Below are positions 26,504 through 34,270 of a DNA stretch of 64,000 nt, one piece after another. The notes below the pieces were generated by a model, which saw only the letters and a program-made list of their open reading frames with translations, was not told the DNA's origin and did no database searches. Source of the stretch: Leyella lascolaii (GTDB taxonomy: Bacteria > Bacteroidota > Bacteroidia > Bacteroidales > Bacteroidaceae); contig NZ_LT556038.1 in NCBI RefSeq assembly GCF_900079775.1, positions 163,855-227,854 on the forward strand. The letters are read 5' to 3'. Numbering within the stretch: the stretch's first letter is position 1; each line of letters starts with the position of its first letter. A program made the position numbers and the translations under genes.

Positions 26504-26959
26504 TTACTCCATAAAGTTATTGATTCTGTTTGCAGGATTGAGCGGTGTCTGATCAGTCAGTTCTAATGATTTGACCATGTACAGCGTCCTTTGCTTGTAT
26601 TTCCGGAAATGCTCGGAAGCGATATGTTTGTCGTAAGCCTCATTGCTGGCGTATGTTTCAAGGATGGTTATCTTACATGGATTCTCTTTCTCACCGACGG
26701 CATACATGGTCAGCACGCCCGGTTCTGTGCGAAGGGATATTTCGCCCACTTCGGTCACATATTCTATATATTCATCGAGGAACTGCGGATAGACTTCGAT
26801 TTTCGAGAGGCGCACTATGCCGTCGGCAGCCATCCGTTCTTTTTCACACATACCCGAATGTTTGGACGAATGCCCATTCCTCCCTGCCCCGCCGCATGAC
26901 ATAAGTCCGAGCAAGAGCAATGCGGATAATATATTCCGTGCAAAATTAAATTTCTCCAT
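26504..26959 (-). CDS. Antibiotic biosynthesis monooxygenase-like lipoprotein
   Basis: About 151 residues from the ATG at 26959. Lipoprotein signal LLGLMSCGG, then a ferredoxin-like ABM domain (about 50-135) with IVRLSKIEVYPQFLDEYIEY, EPGVLTMYAV and HIASEHFRKYK. ABM proteins include cofactor-free quinol monooxygenases (YgiN type); the catalytic role here is inferred. The lipid anchor is unusual for the family. Gap to the cupin gene 11 bp. Confidence 0.83.
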   Translation of the reverse strand: MEKFNFARNILSALLLLGLMSCGGAGRNGHSSKHSGMCEKERMAADGIVRLSKIEVYPQFLDEYIEYVTEVGEISLRTEPGVLTMYAVGEKENPCKITILETYASNEAYDKHIASEHFRKYKQRTLYMVKSLELTDQTPLNPANRINNFME

Positions 26960-27105
26960 CAATATACTATTGTCTTTAAATTCTTACATTTATATTTTAT
27001 GTCCCTTTCCTTAGAAGATATTCTATATTAACTGATATTATAAATTTTATCTGATTGCAATTAATTTAGAACACCTATCCAACTTAATGCCTTGCATAAT
27101 CATTC

Positions 27106-27672
27106 CTAACCTGTTATTTTCTTTATGATTTTTGCAGGCACGCCACCCACTACCACATTGTCCGGAACGTTTTTATTGACTACCGCTCCGGCTGCGACGA
27201 CAGCATTGTCACCGACGGTCACGCCTTGCAGGATAGTTGAGTTGGAGCCTACCCACACATTCTTGCCCAACACTATAGGTGCAGGGTAAGTGTGCTTGCG
27301 CTCTTCGGGTGACAAACCATGATTCAGCGTAGCGAACACGACGTTATGTCCAATCTGGCATCCGTCACCGATAACAACGCCTCCATGATCCTGAAAATGA
27401 CAGCAGGCGTTTATGAATACATTCTCCCCGATGGTGATATTCTTTCCGAAATCCGTATAGAATGGCGGAAAGACACGCAACGATGAAGGCACATCACAAC
27501 CGAACAGTTCTGAAAGTAACTTGCGTACTTCCGCTTGAGTGTGGTAAGCCGCATTCAGCCGGAAGGTGATGCGACGTGCAGCATCACTCATTTCATCCAT
27601 AAACATATGTATGTCTTCGGTGTCAAGAGCATTACCCGTCTTTACATAATCTTTGAATTCGTTGATTGTCAT
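27106..27672 (-). CDS. Sugar O-acetyltransferase, maltose acetyltransferase type
   Basis: 188 residues. N-terminal Mac domain, then a left-handed beta-helix of hexapeptide repeats (NITIGENVFINACCHF, VVIGDGCQIGHNVVFAT, VWVGSNSTILQGVTVGDNAVV). The catalytic His is in NHGLSPEER. It uses acetyl-CoA to acetylate a sugar or another hydroxyl compound in the cytoplasm. 33 bp after the aldo/keto reductase gene. Confidence 0.92.
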   Translation of the reverse strand: MTINEFKDYVKTGNALDTEDIHMFMDEMSDAARRITFRLNAAYHTQAEVRKLLSELFGCDVPSSLRVFPPFYTDFGKNITIGENVFINACCHFQDHGGVVIGDGCQIGHNVVFATLNHGLSPEERKHTYPAPIVLGKNVWVGSNSTILQGVTVGDNAVVAAGAVVNKNVPDNVVVGGVPAKIIKKITG

Positions 27673-27705
27673 ACTATTTTAATATTTGTTCTTAGAATTG
27701 TCTTG

Positions 27706-28995
27706 TCATTTCCCCATAGTCTCCTTCACTCTCTCCAGCAAATCGGGAATATCCAGATGCTGAGGACATTTAGCCAAGCATTCACCACATGCGACACACG
27801 AGGATGCTGGGGCACCGCGCTGGACGGGCGACATCGAGACGGTGTAGTCCGCCATCGCCCTCTCCTTATTGCGGTGCAGGATGTAGTTGTTGTACACATA
27901 GGCAAAGATGTAACCGATGGCGACATTGTGCCGACATGGAATGCACTGGTAGCAACCCGTGCAGTCGATGTGTCCCGGTGCGTGACGATAGGCATAAACG
28001 GCTGCTCCCAACGCCTCGCGCTCGGCGGGTGTGAGCATGTTGGGACGGGCTTTGGAGGCGTACATCAGATTCTCCTCCACGTCCTCCATATTACCCATTC
28101 CGCTCACCGCCACGCTCACTTCGGGAATGTCCCACAGATAGTCCAACGCCCATTCGGTGTCTGGCTTATGGATTCCTGTGGAAGCAAGCGCGTCGCGCAT
28201 CACTTGCGGAAGAATGGCGAGGAATCCCGTTCGGACGGGCTTCATCACCGCCAGTCCCATGCCGTTGGCAGCGGCATACTTGGGACCGAGCACACCCGCC
28301 TCGTATTCATAATCCAAATAATTATGCTGAATAAGGCAGAAGTCCCACGCGGGAGTATATTCCACCACTTTCTTGAACAGTTGCAGACTGTCGTGGAAAG
28401 AGAAGCCCATGAAGCGTATCTTGCCCTGCGACTTCAACCGCTCCATCTTCTCTATAAGCCTGTAAGGCAGCACATAGTCATTCCACGCGCGGTGCATTAT
28501 CATGTGGATGTGGTAGAAGTCGATGACATCCGTGCCGATAGTACGGCGCGACTGGTCGAAGAACTTCTCGAAGTCGTCTGCCGACTGCATCTCCCACCAC
28601 GGCATCTTGGACGTGACATATACCCGGTCGCGCCAGCCTCCGGCGAGGGCTTTGCCAACTGCCTGCTCACTCTCTCCACCGAGATAGACACGGCCCGTGT
28701 CTATATAGTTCACGCCTCCCTCGATGGCACGGCGCACCATCGGAGTGGTCTGGTCAAAGTCCACGTGTCCGTCCTTCATAGGCAGGCGCAGCATCCCAAA
28801 ACCCAACGCAGATACATTAACTCCCGTGCGCCCCATCGGACGGTACTGCATCTGCGGGTTATAATTCAAAATATCTTTGGCAAGCTGTTCTCGCACCGCT
28901 TGCTTTTCAGCCTCCTGCGCTATGGCTTTCGTACCGCTCACGGCTCCTATAGTTGCTGCAAGAAGTCCGCTTTTGATAAAATCACGTCTGTCCAT
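27706..28995 (-). CDS. Tat-exported aldo/keto reductase with ferredoxin-like C-terminus
   Basis: 429 residues. Tat signal MDRRDFIKSG (residues 1-28), AKR barrel (about 50-330) with GFGMLRLPM, NYIDTGRVYLGGESE and the active-site-like SKMPWWEM and HIHMIMHR segments, then a 4Fe-4S region: CTGCYQCIPC near 365 and CVACGECLAKCPQHLDIP near 405. The Tat signal implies folding with cofactor before export to the periplasm. NADPH would not be available there, so the reductant may be the iron-sulfur domain or the exported flavodoxin; this is inference. Confidence 0.9.
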   Translation of the reverse strand: MDRRDFIKSGLLAATIGAVSGTKAIAQEAEKQAVREQLAKDILNYNPQMQYRPMGRTGVNVSALGFGMLRLPMKDGHVDFDQTTPMVRRAIEGGVNYIDTGRVYLGGESEQAVGKALAGGWRDRVYVTSKMPWWEMQSADDFEKFFDQSRRTIGTDVIDFYHIHMIMHRAWNDYVLPYRLIEKMERLKSQGKIRFMGFSFHDSLQLFKKVVEYTPAWDFCLIQHNYLDYEYEAGVLGPKYAAANGMGLAVMKPVRTGFLAILPQVMRDALASTGIHKPDTEWALDYLWDIPEVSVAVSGMGNMEDVEENLMYASKARPNMLTPAEREALGAAVYAYRHAPGHIDCTGCYQCIPCRHNVAIGYIFAYVYNNYILHRNKERAMADYTVSMSPVQRGAPASSCVACGECLAKCPQHLDIPDLLERVKETMGK

Positions 28996-29034
28996 ACCTT
29001 TATAAATAAATAATAAATAATGACGTATGAATAA

Positions 29035-29256
29035 TCAATCCGGTCCTGTCAGCCGCGCAGGATTACGACGGACATACATGTGGATGTCGCACACGCTATG
29101 CAACAGCACATCATTGGTAAACTTGCCGTCGTTCTTCCTGTCTTGCAACTGATTCATCGCCTGTACCGATATTGTATTGTAAGCAGGCAAAGCTACTCTG
29201 CTCACGACGGAAGTCCTGATAAAGTATCTTCCGCTTATTTTATAATACTTATTCAT
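29035..29256 (-). CDS. 73-residue protein heading the AKR operon, unknown
   Basis: From the ATG at 29256: MNKYYKISGRYFIRTSVVSR then VALPAYNTISVQAM. Basic and aromatic, no signal or membrane segment, no family recognised. A promoter lies 18 bp upstream and the AKR gene 39 bp downstream on the same strand, so it is probably real and first in the operon. Confidence 0.6.
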   Translation of the reverse strand: MNKYYKISGRYFIRTSVVSRVALPAYNTISVQAMNQLQDRKNDGKFTNDVLLHSVCDIHMYVRRNPARLTGPD

Positions 29257-29274
29257 ACTTGTCCTCTTCTGTTG

Positions 29275-29282
29275 CAAAAATA
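29275..29282 (-). promoter_or_regulatory. -7 box (TATTTTTG) for the AKR operon
   Basis: Minus-strand TATTTTTGCAAC 18 bp before the ATG at 29256. Confidence 0.55.
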
Positions 29283-29298
29283 GATATATATGATGCAA

Positions 29299-29638
29299 AA
29301 GACCTTAACTATTTCACGGAGAAATGTGACGCTTTTACTGATTTATCAACTAATGGCTCAAGCTACAACGTCAGACATTGCACACTGTGACAATACATGC
29401 CCAAGCAATGGAAAAAGTCACGAGGAATGCAAGTCAACCGGCACTTCAGATGGAGATGAATGTTCTTTACTCAGGAATGAAGAACGGCACATAACAAAGT
29501 GAGCCGAAGACTAAGACTCACACCACAACCATGTTCTTAAAGACGGATTGATTAGCAACAATTTCCAATAATCTCTATTTATTATACAAAACGTCACAAA
29601 TAATAGTCTTAAAACTTCATTTTGCCAGAATATCTGTT
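29299..29638. other. Intergenic, no supported gene
   Basis: A 70-residue frame beginning at 29290 has no recognisable features and composition unlike its neighbours. Otherwise nothing is seen. Confidence 0.5.
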
Positions 29639-29646
29639 TATATTTG
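29639..29646 (+). promoter_or_regulatory. -7 box (TATATTTG) for the FN3 surface protein
   Basis: TATATTTGCAAC 31 bp before the ATG at 29678. Confidence 0.55.
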
Positions 29647-29677
29647 CAACTGCATTAAAATAACCAAAACTTATTAT

Positions 29678-31420
29678 ATGAACAATTTTACATCTCTTGC
29701 GACAGTTTTTGTCGCCATTTCGATGAGTATTCCCTCCTTCGGGCAGGGCATAACAATCAATCCTGAGAGAGTGAACCACCAGGATGGAAGCTACGACCCA
29801 ACGTCGAATACAGTCACCATCACAGCCGAGGCACCTACGATGACTGAGTATGACTGGGATACCTACACGCAGCAGGAACTTCCTTACATATCTTATATAG
29901 CCATCCATCGCCACCGCCCCGGCACCGAATGGTCCGATGAGGAACTCGGCAGGATAACGAATCCTGAACCGGGAAAAGTGATAGAGTTTGTTGACAACAC
30001 GGTGGAGCCGGACAGACAGTATGAGTACGGCATAACCGTACATGTGGACGACCTGCAAAGCCAGCAGGCTTATCTGCAGATATACACCGGCATCACACCT
30101 GGCTATCTGAAATCGTTCACAGCCAGAGCCGTGCCGGGCAATCCTAACGCGGTGGAGATGACAGCCGTAGCTCCGGACACCGCCGAGACGGGCGAGTCTC
30201 TTGACGGCAGCATTCTGAGCATACACGTGCAGCAATACAGCGGCAGCTTCAGCTATTCGGACATACACACGATAGACGGTGTGAAGCCCGGACAGACCTA
30301 CAGCTGGACGCTTGACAATCTTGAGAGCGACAAGCTTTACACCTTCCGCGCCATGGCATACGTGGGAAACGAGGGCAAAGGCGGCTTCTCTGAGGCTAAT
30401 GTGTACTTAGGGCTTGACTATCCCGGCAGCCCGCAAAACGCGACCTGCTCACAGGAGGGTGAAGGTGTGCGCATCACATGGGAAGCACCGGCAGCAGGAG
30501 GACGCGGCGGCGACTACGACCCGGAGCACACCACATACACACTCGTGCGTGTCTACTCAGACGGCACCAGAGAGGTGGTGGCAAAGGGTATAACTTCTAC
30601 GGAATATGTAGACACGCCCGATGTTGAAGAAGAAATGTCTGTCTCTTACGAAATAAGCGCAGTCAATGCGGCAGGCGAATCTACCAAGGCTGCCAGCACA
30701 GCCACTGTGAGCGTAGGCAAGGCTGCCTCACTGCCATTCACAGAGTCGTTTGCTTACGGAGCGATGAGCCACAAAGGCTGGCAGACAGAGACAACACAAG
30801 ACGACGAATACTATACATACGTGGCATGGAGCTTCCCGGAAACAACGTTGATGTACTACTTCCCCACCGACAAAGATCTCACCATTGTGTCTCAGGACAC
30901 AGACCGCGGAATGGCACAATGCGACTTCTACGGCTTTTCGCCCGAAGGACAGACGGAGAGCATGTCTACTCCGCACATCGACGTGGACGGCATGACCGGT
31001 ATTGACATCAGCTTCTGGCTCTATTACGTGCCGGACGGAGGTACCGACAACGAACTGCGCGTGTATGCGAGCCGCGACGACAGCGACTGGGAACAGCTCT
31101 TCACCACTGACGGATTGAGCGGAAGCCAGCCCGAATGGCGCGAGATAAAACTGAAAGCCAACACCGATGGCTGCAAGAAAATAAAGTTTAAATGGAGCGC
31201 GATAGCCCACAACGGCTCGCCTACAGACGTTATAATAGACAACATCAGTATAAAGAACGGCGATACATCCGACGGCATAGCCAAGCCCGAGACCGACAAC
31301 GGCGAGTCTAATCACCGCACTGAATACTTCAGACTTACAGGCGAGCGCGTGTCAACTCCTGCACACGGAATATTCATAGTGCGCAAGGACGGCAAGACCA
31401 CTAAGCAGGTGTTCAAGTGA
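29678..31420 (+). CDS. Secreted surface protein with fibronectin-III and jelly-roll-like domains
   Basis: 580 residues with a signal peptide (MNNFTSLATVFVAISMSIPS). Two or three fibronectin-III-like segments follow (about 30-350; SLPFTESF begins the next domain). Then comes a 170-residue beta domain resembling choice-of-anchor/MAM-like folds (IDISFWLYYVPDGG, IIDNISI). The C-terminus (FRLTGERV, GIFIVRKDGKTTKQVF) is the Bacteroidales type-A sorting-like tail. Probably an adhesin or glycan-binding surface protein; no catalytic domain. Convergent with the LRR gene and sharing its terminator. Confidence 0.8.
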   Translation: MNNFTSLATVFVAISMSIPSFGQGITINPERVNHQDGSYDPTSNTVTITAEAPTMTEYDWDTYTQQELPYISYIAIHRHRPGTEWSDEELGRITNPEPGKVIEFVDNTVEPDRQYEYGITVHVDDLQSQQAYLQIYTGITPGYLKSFTARAVPGNPNAVEMTAVAPDTAETGESLDGSILSIHVQQYSGSFSYSDIHTIDGVKPGQTYSWTLDNLESDKLYTFRAMAYVGNEGKGGFSEANVYLGLDYPGSPQNATCSQEGEGVRITWEAPAAGGRGGDYDPEHTTYTLVRVYSDGTREVVAKGITSTEYVDTPDVEEEMSVSYEISAVNAAGESTKAASTATVSVGKAASLPFTESFAYGAMSHKGWQTETTQDDEYYTYVAWSFPETTLMYYFPTDKDLTIVSQDTDRGMAQCDFYGFSPEGQTESMSTPHIDVDGMTGIDISFWLYYVPDGGTDNELRVYASRDDSDWEQLFTTDGLSGSQPEWREIKLKANTDGCKKIKFKWSAIAHNGSPTDVIIDNISIKNGDTSDGIAKPETDNGESNHRTEYFRLTGERVSTPAHGIFIVRKDGKTTKQVFK

Positions 31421-31510
31421 TGTGACGTAAAAAAGTCGGACTGATCGAACCTCAATCGTTTAATAAAAAGAACTTGGAGGTCGTCATTCAGGCAATATTT
31501 CCATTTCATC

Positions 31511-31620
31511 TTATTGCCGTCTGCCAAAACTTTCTTGAAGTAAAAAAATAAGGTTGGATTCCTCGCCCAGGATTCAACCTTATTTTTTTACAGTCTGAAA
31601 GTTTTGGCAGACGGCAATAA
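31511..31620. repeat. Perfect 24-bp inverted repeat framing a terminator
   Basis: Arms at 31511-31534 and 31597-31620 are exact inverses over 24 bp (TTATTGCCGTCTGCC... and ...GGCAGACGGCAATAA). They enclose the hairpin at 31541-31590, giving a nested two-level foldback of 110 bp. Confidence 0.9.
31541..31590. terminator. Bidirectional terminator between convergent surface-protein genes
   Basis: Stem of 16 perfect pairs (TAAAAAAATAAGGTTG with its inverse) extended by the inner GGATTCCT/AGGATT part, with A-run and T-run on both sides. Confidence 0.85.
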
Positions 31621-31685
31621 TAAAGTATAATGACATATCCGGATTTGCAAAATTCACGACCCGGTTGTGTCGTCATAATTATAAA

Positions 31686-33119
31686 TCACAATTTGATTTT
31701 GCGTACGACATCACCCACACGTACAATATAAACATCATGAGGCAACACCTCTGAAGTGTATGTCTTTATGAGCGAACCGCGTCCAATCAACCGCCCGTCT
31801 ATCCTATGTATGGAGTAAAGAACAGAAACCGAGTGTACTCCTGAATCTTCTATAACAAGCCGGCTGTCTCTTCCATATACCTTGTACCTGCCGGCATTGT
31901 CTGTCCGGGCAGATACAATCCCTGTCGGGAAACGGTCTGTCTCAATGTAATTGGTAAAATAACTCCATCCGAAGGCGTTTCTGTATTTCTTTGCCGAACC
32001 GTAAGGAACATATACGGGTATGTCTTGGCGTATAGAGCCATAAAACGTGTGACGCTCCGGATCTGACTCTACATGACCACAAACGGGAGGTTCGGGTGAC
32101 AAGGAATATATTTTCTGAATACTTCCTGAGACAAATGCCGATTCTCCAAGATATTTAACCGTGGCAGGGAACACAAGCGAGTCTAATTGACAACCCTCGA
32201 AAGCCTCCGCGCCCACCCTTTCCAAATTTGGAGGAAGCGAGATGTTCTTCAATTTGTGACAGCCACTAAAAGCATACAATCCTATTTCTTTAACGGTCTT
32301 TGGAATCTGAGCTTCTTCCAGATTTGGGCAACCGGAACAGACACGGCTGGGTATAGATGTCATCCCTGCGGGAAACACTATTCGCTTCATGTTCACGTTA
32401 CCATGAAAAGCCGCGCTACCTATTTTACTGACACTGTTGGGCACTATGATCTCGCTGAAACTGGTGGCATAAAGAGAAGCCGTACCTATGCTGTCCAAAC
32501 CATCGGGTAGGGTCATCTCATCAACTCCTGCAGCATAAAATGCAAGATCAGCAATGGTTTTGAGCGTGGACGGCAGAACCACTTTCTTCAAACGTCTGCA
32601 CCAGTTAAAGCAATTGACGGGTATTTCAGCAACACCCTCTGGTATTACGATTGATTCTATCCACGTGTCTTCAAAACTGCTGTCCGATAATTTCTTTAAG
32701 GAAGCAGGCATATTGATTTGTTGTAATGCCAACCCGAAAAAGGAAAATAATCCTATTTCCATAATGTCATCCGGAAGGATGACCCGGCGTATCGGCATAT
32801 ACTTCTTCTTATTTTCGTACATATCCCAATCAAAAAAAGCCTCGTCAGGAATTCTGTGTCCTTTAACTTGCGCATATTGCAGGTTTACAACCCTCACCCG
32901 TCCTTCCTTTGCACAACGGACTATGGTCTTAAAGTCAAGGCTGTCCATCGGACCATGCACTATAAGAGAATCTATACCATTCCATTTGTCACCCAAAGCC
33001 TCATCCAACTGTCCGTATTCACTGACCTTGGCATCATAGAAACTTTCCTGCCCGCAAACCTGCCGGGAAGAAACAAACAGCAGCAGAAACAAAGTTAATA
33101 TAAATGTTTTTTTACACAT
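31686..33119 (-). CDS. BspA-like leucine-rich-repeat surface protein
   Basis: 477 residues. Signal peptide ending QVCGQ, then about ten LRR_5 repeats of about 23 residues (around 110-370), for example EVAEIPVNCFNWCRRLKKVVLP, GLDSIGTASLYATSFSEI and MTSIPSRVCSGCPNLEEAQIP. After the repeats comes VCGHVESDPERHTFYG and a C-terminal region ending HDVYIVRVGDVVRKIKL, the surface-sorting-type tail. Such proteins mediate binding to host or bacterial surfaces. Ends at the shared terminator. Confidence 0.9.
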   Translation of the reverse strand: MCKKTFILTLFLLLFVSSRQVCGQESFYDAKVSEYGQLDEALGDKWNGIDSLIVHGPMDSLDFKTIVRCAKEGRVRVVNLQYAQVKGHRIPDEAFFDWDMYENKKKYMPIRRVILPDDIMEIGLFSFFGLALQQINMPASLKKLSDSSFEDTWIESIVIPEGVAEIPVNCFNWCRRLKKVVLPSTLKTIADLAFYAAGVDEMTLPDGLDSIGTASLYATSFSEIIVPNSVSKIGSAAFHGNVNMKRIVFPAGMTSIPSRVCSGCPNLEEAQIPKTVKEIGLYAFSGCHKLKNISLPPNLERVGAEAFEGCQLDSLVFPATVKYLGESAFVSGSIQKIYSLSPEPPVCGHVESDPERHTFYGSIRQDIPVYVPYGSAKKYRNAFGWSYFTNYIETDRFPTGIVSARTDNAGRYKVYGRDSRLVIEDSGVHSVSVLYSIHRIDGRLIGRGSLIKTYTSEVLPHDVYIVRVGDVVRKIKL

Positions 33120-33589
33120 TGTTATATATATTATGGTTGTAAGTATAAGGCGTCAAGAGACAGGATGCCTACTGACACATGTCAATCATATTTTACTTTG
33201 AGAATCATTACACTGTAATGTTTCAATTATATTCACCTGAGAGTCAACAAAAATGAAACATTGCATAACATACATGCTGTCAAAAATAAAACTCTCTTCA
33301 TGATTACTGTTTTTGGTTTTACATTTCGTTTAAGTCCGTACAAGACAAAAACGGTTGTCTGAAAAGTTAATTGATTAAAGGAATTCCGTCACCTGTCAGA
33401 CTTCCAAAGAAATGAACTGTAAAGTCTTTTTTATTTCATAGGCTGATGGTTTTAGATTATTAACCGTTCCAAATATATGTATATTATTTCATATATCAAA
33501 ACATTTTCTGTCCTTTTTTGTATTTTCTTATATCGTGCATGTTATCGGCACATGTTGCTCTAACTTTTCTTAAACCGAATCATCAGACT
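33120..33589. other. A+T-rich upstream region of the LRR gene
   Basis: No gene seen. AATGTTTCA near 33217 and TGAAACATT near 33253 form an inverted repeat that might be a regulatory site; otherwise featureless. Confidence 0.5.
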
Positions 33590-33700
33590 TCCATTCTTAT
33601 TTCATACTGCTGTCAGCCAGATTGTATTCTGCTTTATCGAACGTTTTAGTTAAGCCAGATGTGCAGGACGAAGCTTGTTTCAGCTATGCCATGGCGATAC
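33590..33700. repeat. Composite of the foldback repeat and the 77-bp repeat
   Basis: CTTCCATTCTTATTTCATACTG through GCTTTATCGAACG matches the foldback family at 2940 and 20783. GTTAAGCCAGATGTGCAGG, 33652 onward, matches the 77-bp family at 21895. The two families therefore adjoin here. Confidence 0.65.
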
Positions 33701-33742
33701 AATATCTTTCCTATATCACTCATCATAAAACTCGATACAAAT

Positions 33743-33776
33743 ATAAAAGGAGGACGCGGAAACGTCCTCCTTTTAT
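33743..33776 (-). terminator. Terminator of the XRE gene
   Basis: Perfect 14-bp arms (ATAAAAGGAGGACG at 33743-33756 and its inverse at 33763-33776) with a 6-nt loop; on the minus strand it ends in TTTTATATTTG. Confidence 0.85.
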
Positions 33777-33794
33777 ACTCCCGGCATTATGCCT

Positions 33795-34127
33795 TTACCA
33801 CAAAGCCACCTTGCCTGCTATTCCCAAGTCAAGCGTAGCCGTTGTTATGCCTAATGCCTTAAACACACGGCTCATCGTTGAAAGGGTTATAGAGCTTTTA
33901 CCGTTCTCCAACTTGCATATCTGGGAGCGTTTCACACCGACTCTTTCGCCTAATTCCTCTTGAGTGAGATTCTGTCTGAGCCGTGCCTTTTTGATAGCCT
34001 CTCCGACAAAGTAGGCTTGTATGTCCTCTTTGAGCTGCGCTTCCATCGCGTCACGCTCCGGAGTGCCGACTTTTCCCCATACAGCATCTATTAACCCGTC
34101 TGCTGGTGTAAATTTCATCTTAGCCAT
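33795..34127 (-). CDS. XRE-family helix-turn-helix regulator, HigA-like
   Basis: 110 residues. The HTH_3 domain is about 45-100: ARLRQNLTQEELGERVGVKR, then SQICKLENGKSSIT. The N-terminal 40 residues resemble HigA-type antitoxins. No toxin gene is adjacent on either side, so it is an orphan antitoxin or a plain repressor. Single gene with a strong terminator. Upstream (about 34157-34260, minus) a short open frame REVKAYPEIRNLIHKYAGKD ends in TAG without a start; its origin is unclear. Confidence 0.85.
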   Translation of the reverse strand: MAKMKFTPADGLIDAVWGKVGTPERDAMEAQLKEDIQAYFVGEAIKKARLRQNLTQEELGERVGVKRSQICKLENGKSSITLSTMSRVFKALGITTATLDLGIAGKVALW

Positions 34128-34270
34128 ACCTATTTGTTTTTATCGGCAAAATACTCTTTTCTATTTGAAACGTTCATGAAAGTTAAAAGTCCTGTCCTTG
34201 CCTGCATATTTATGTATAAGATTCCTTATTTCCGGATAAGCCTTCACTTCTCTCCTTGCGCGGTCTGCCC

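Noticed and set aside
27535..29013. 492-residue plus-strand frame antisense to the aldo/keto reductase
   Set aside because: Covers the AKR and acetyltransferase genes in reverse; no motif and no promoter.
29290..29502. 70-residue plus-strand frame
   Set aside because: No recognised domain, no good promoter spacing, and it overlaps the divergent AKR promoter region.
33795..34260. Complete HigBA toxin-antitoxin pair
   Set aside because: Only the XRE part is intact; the upstream open stretch does not resemble a HigB/RelE toxin and lacks a start.
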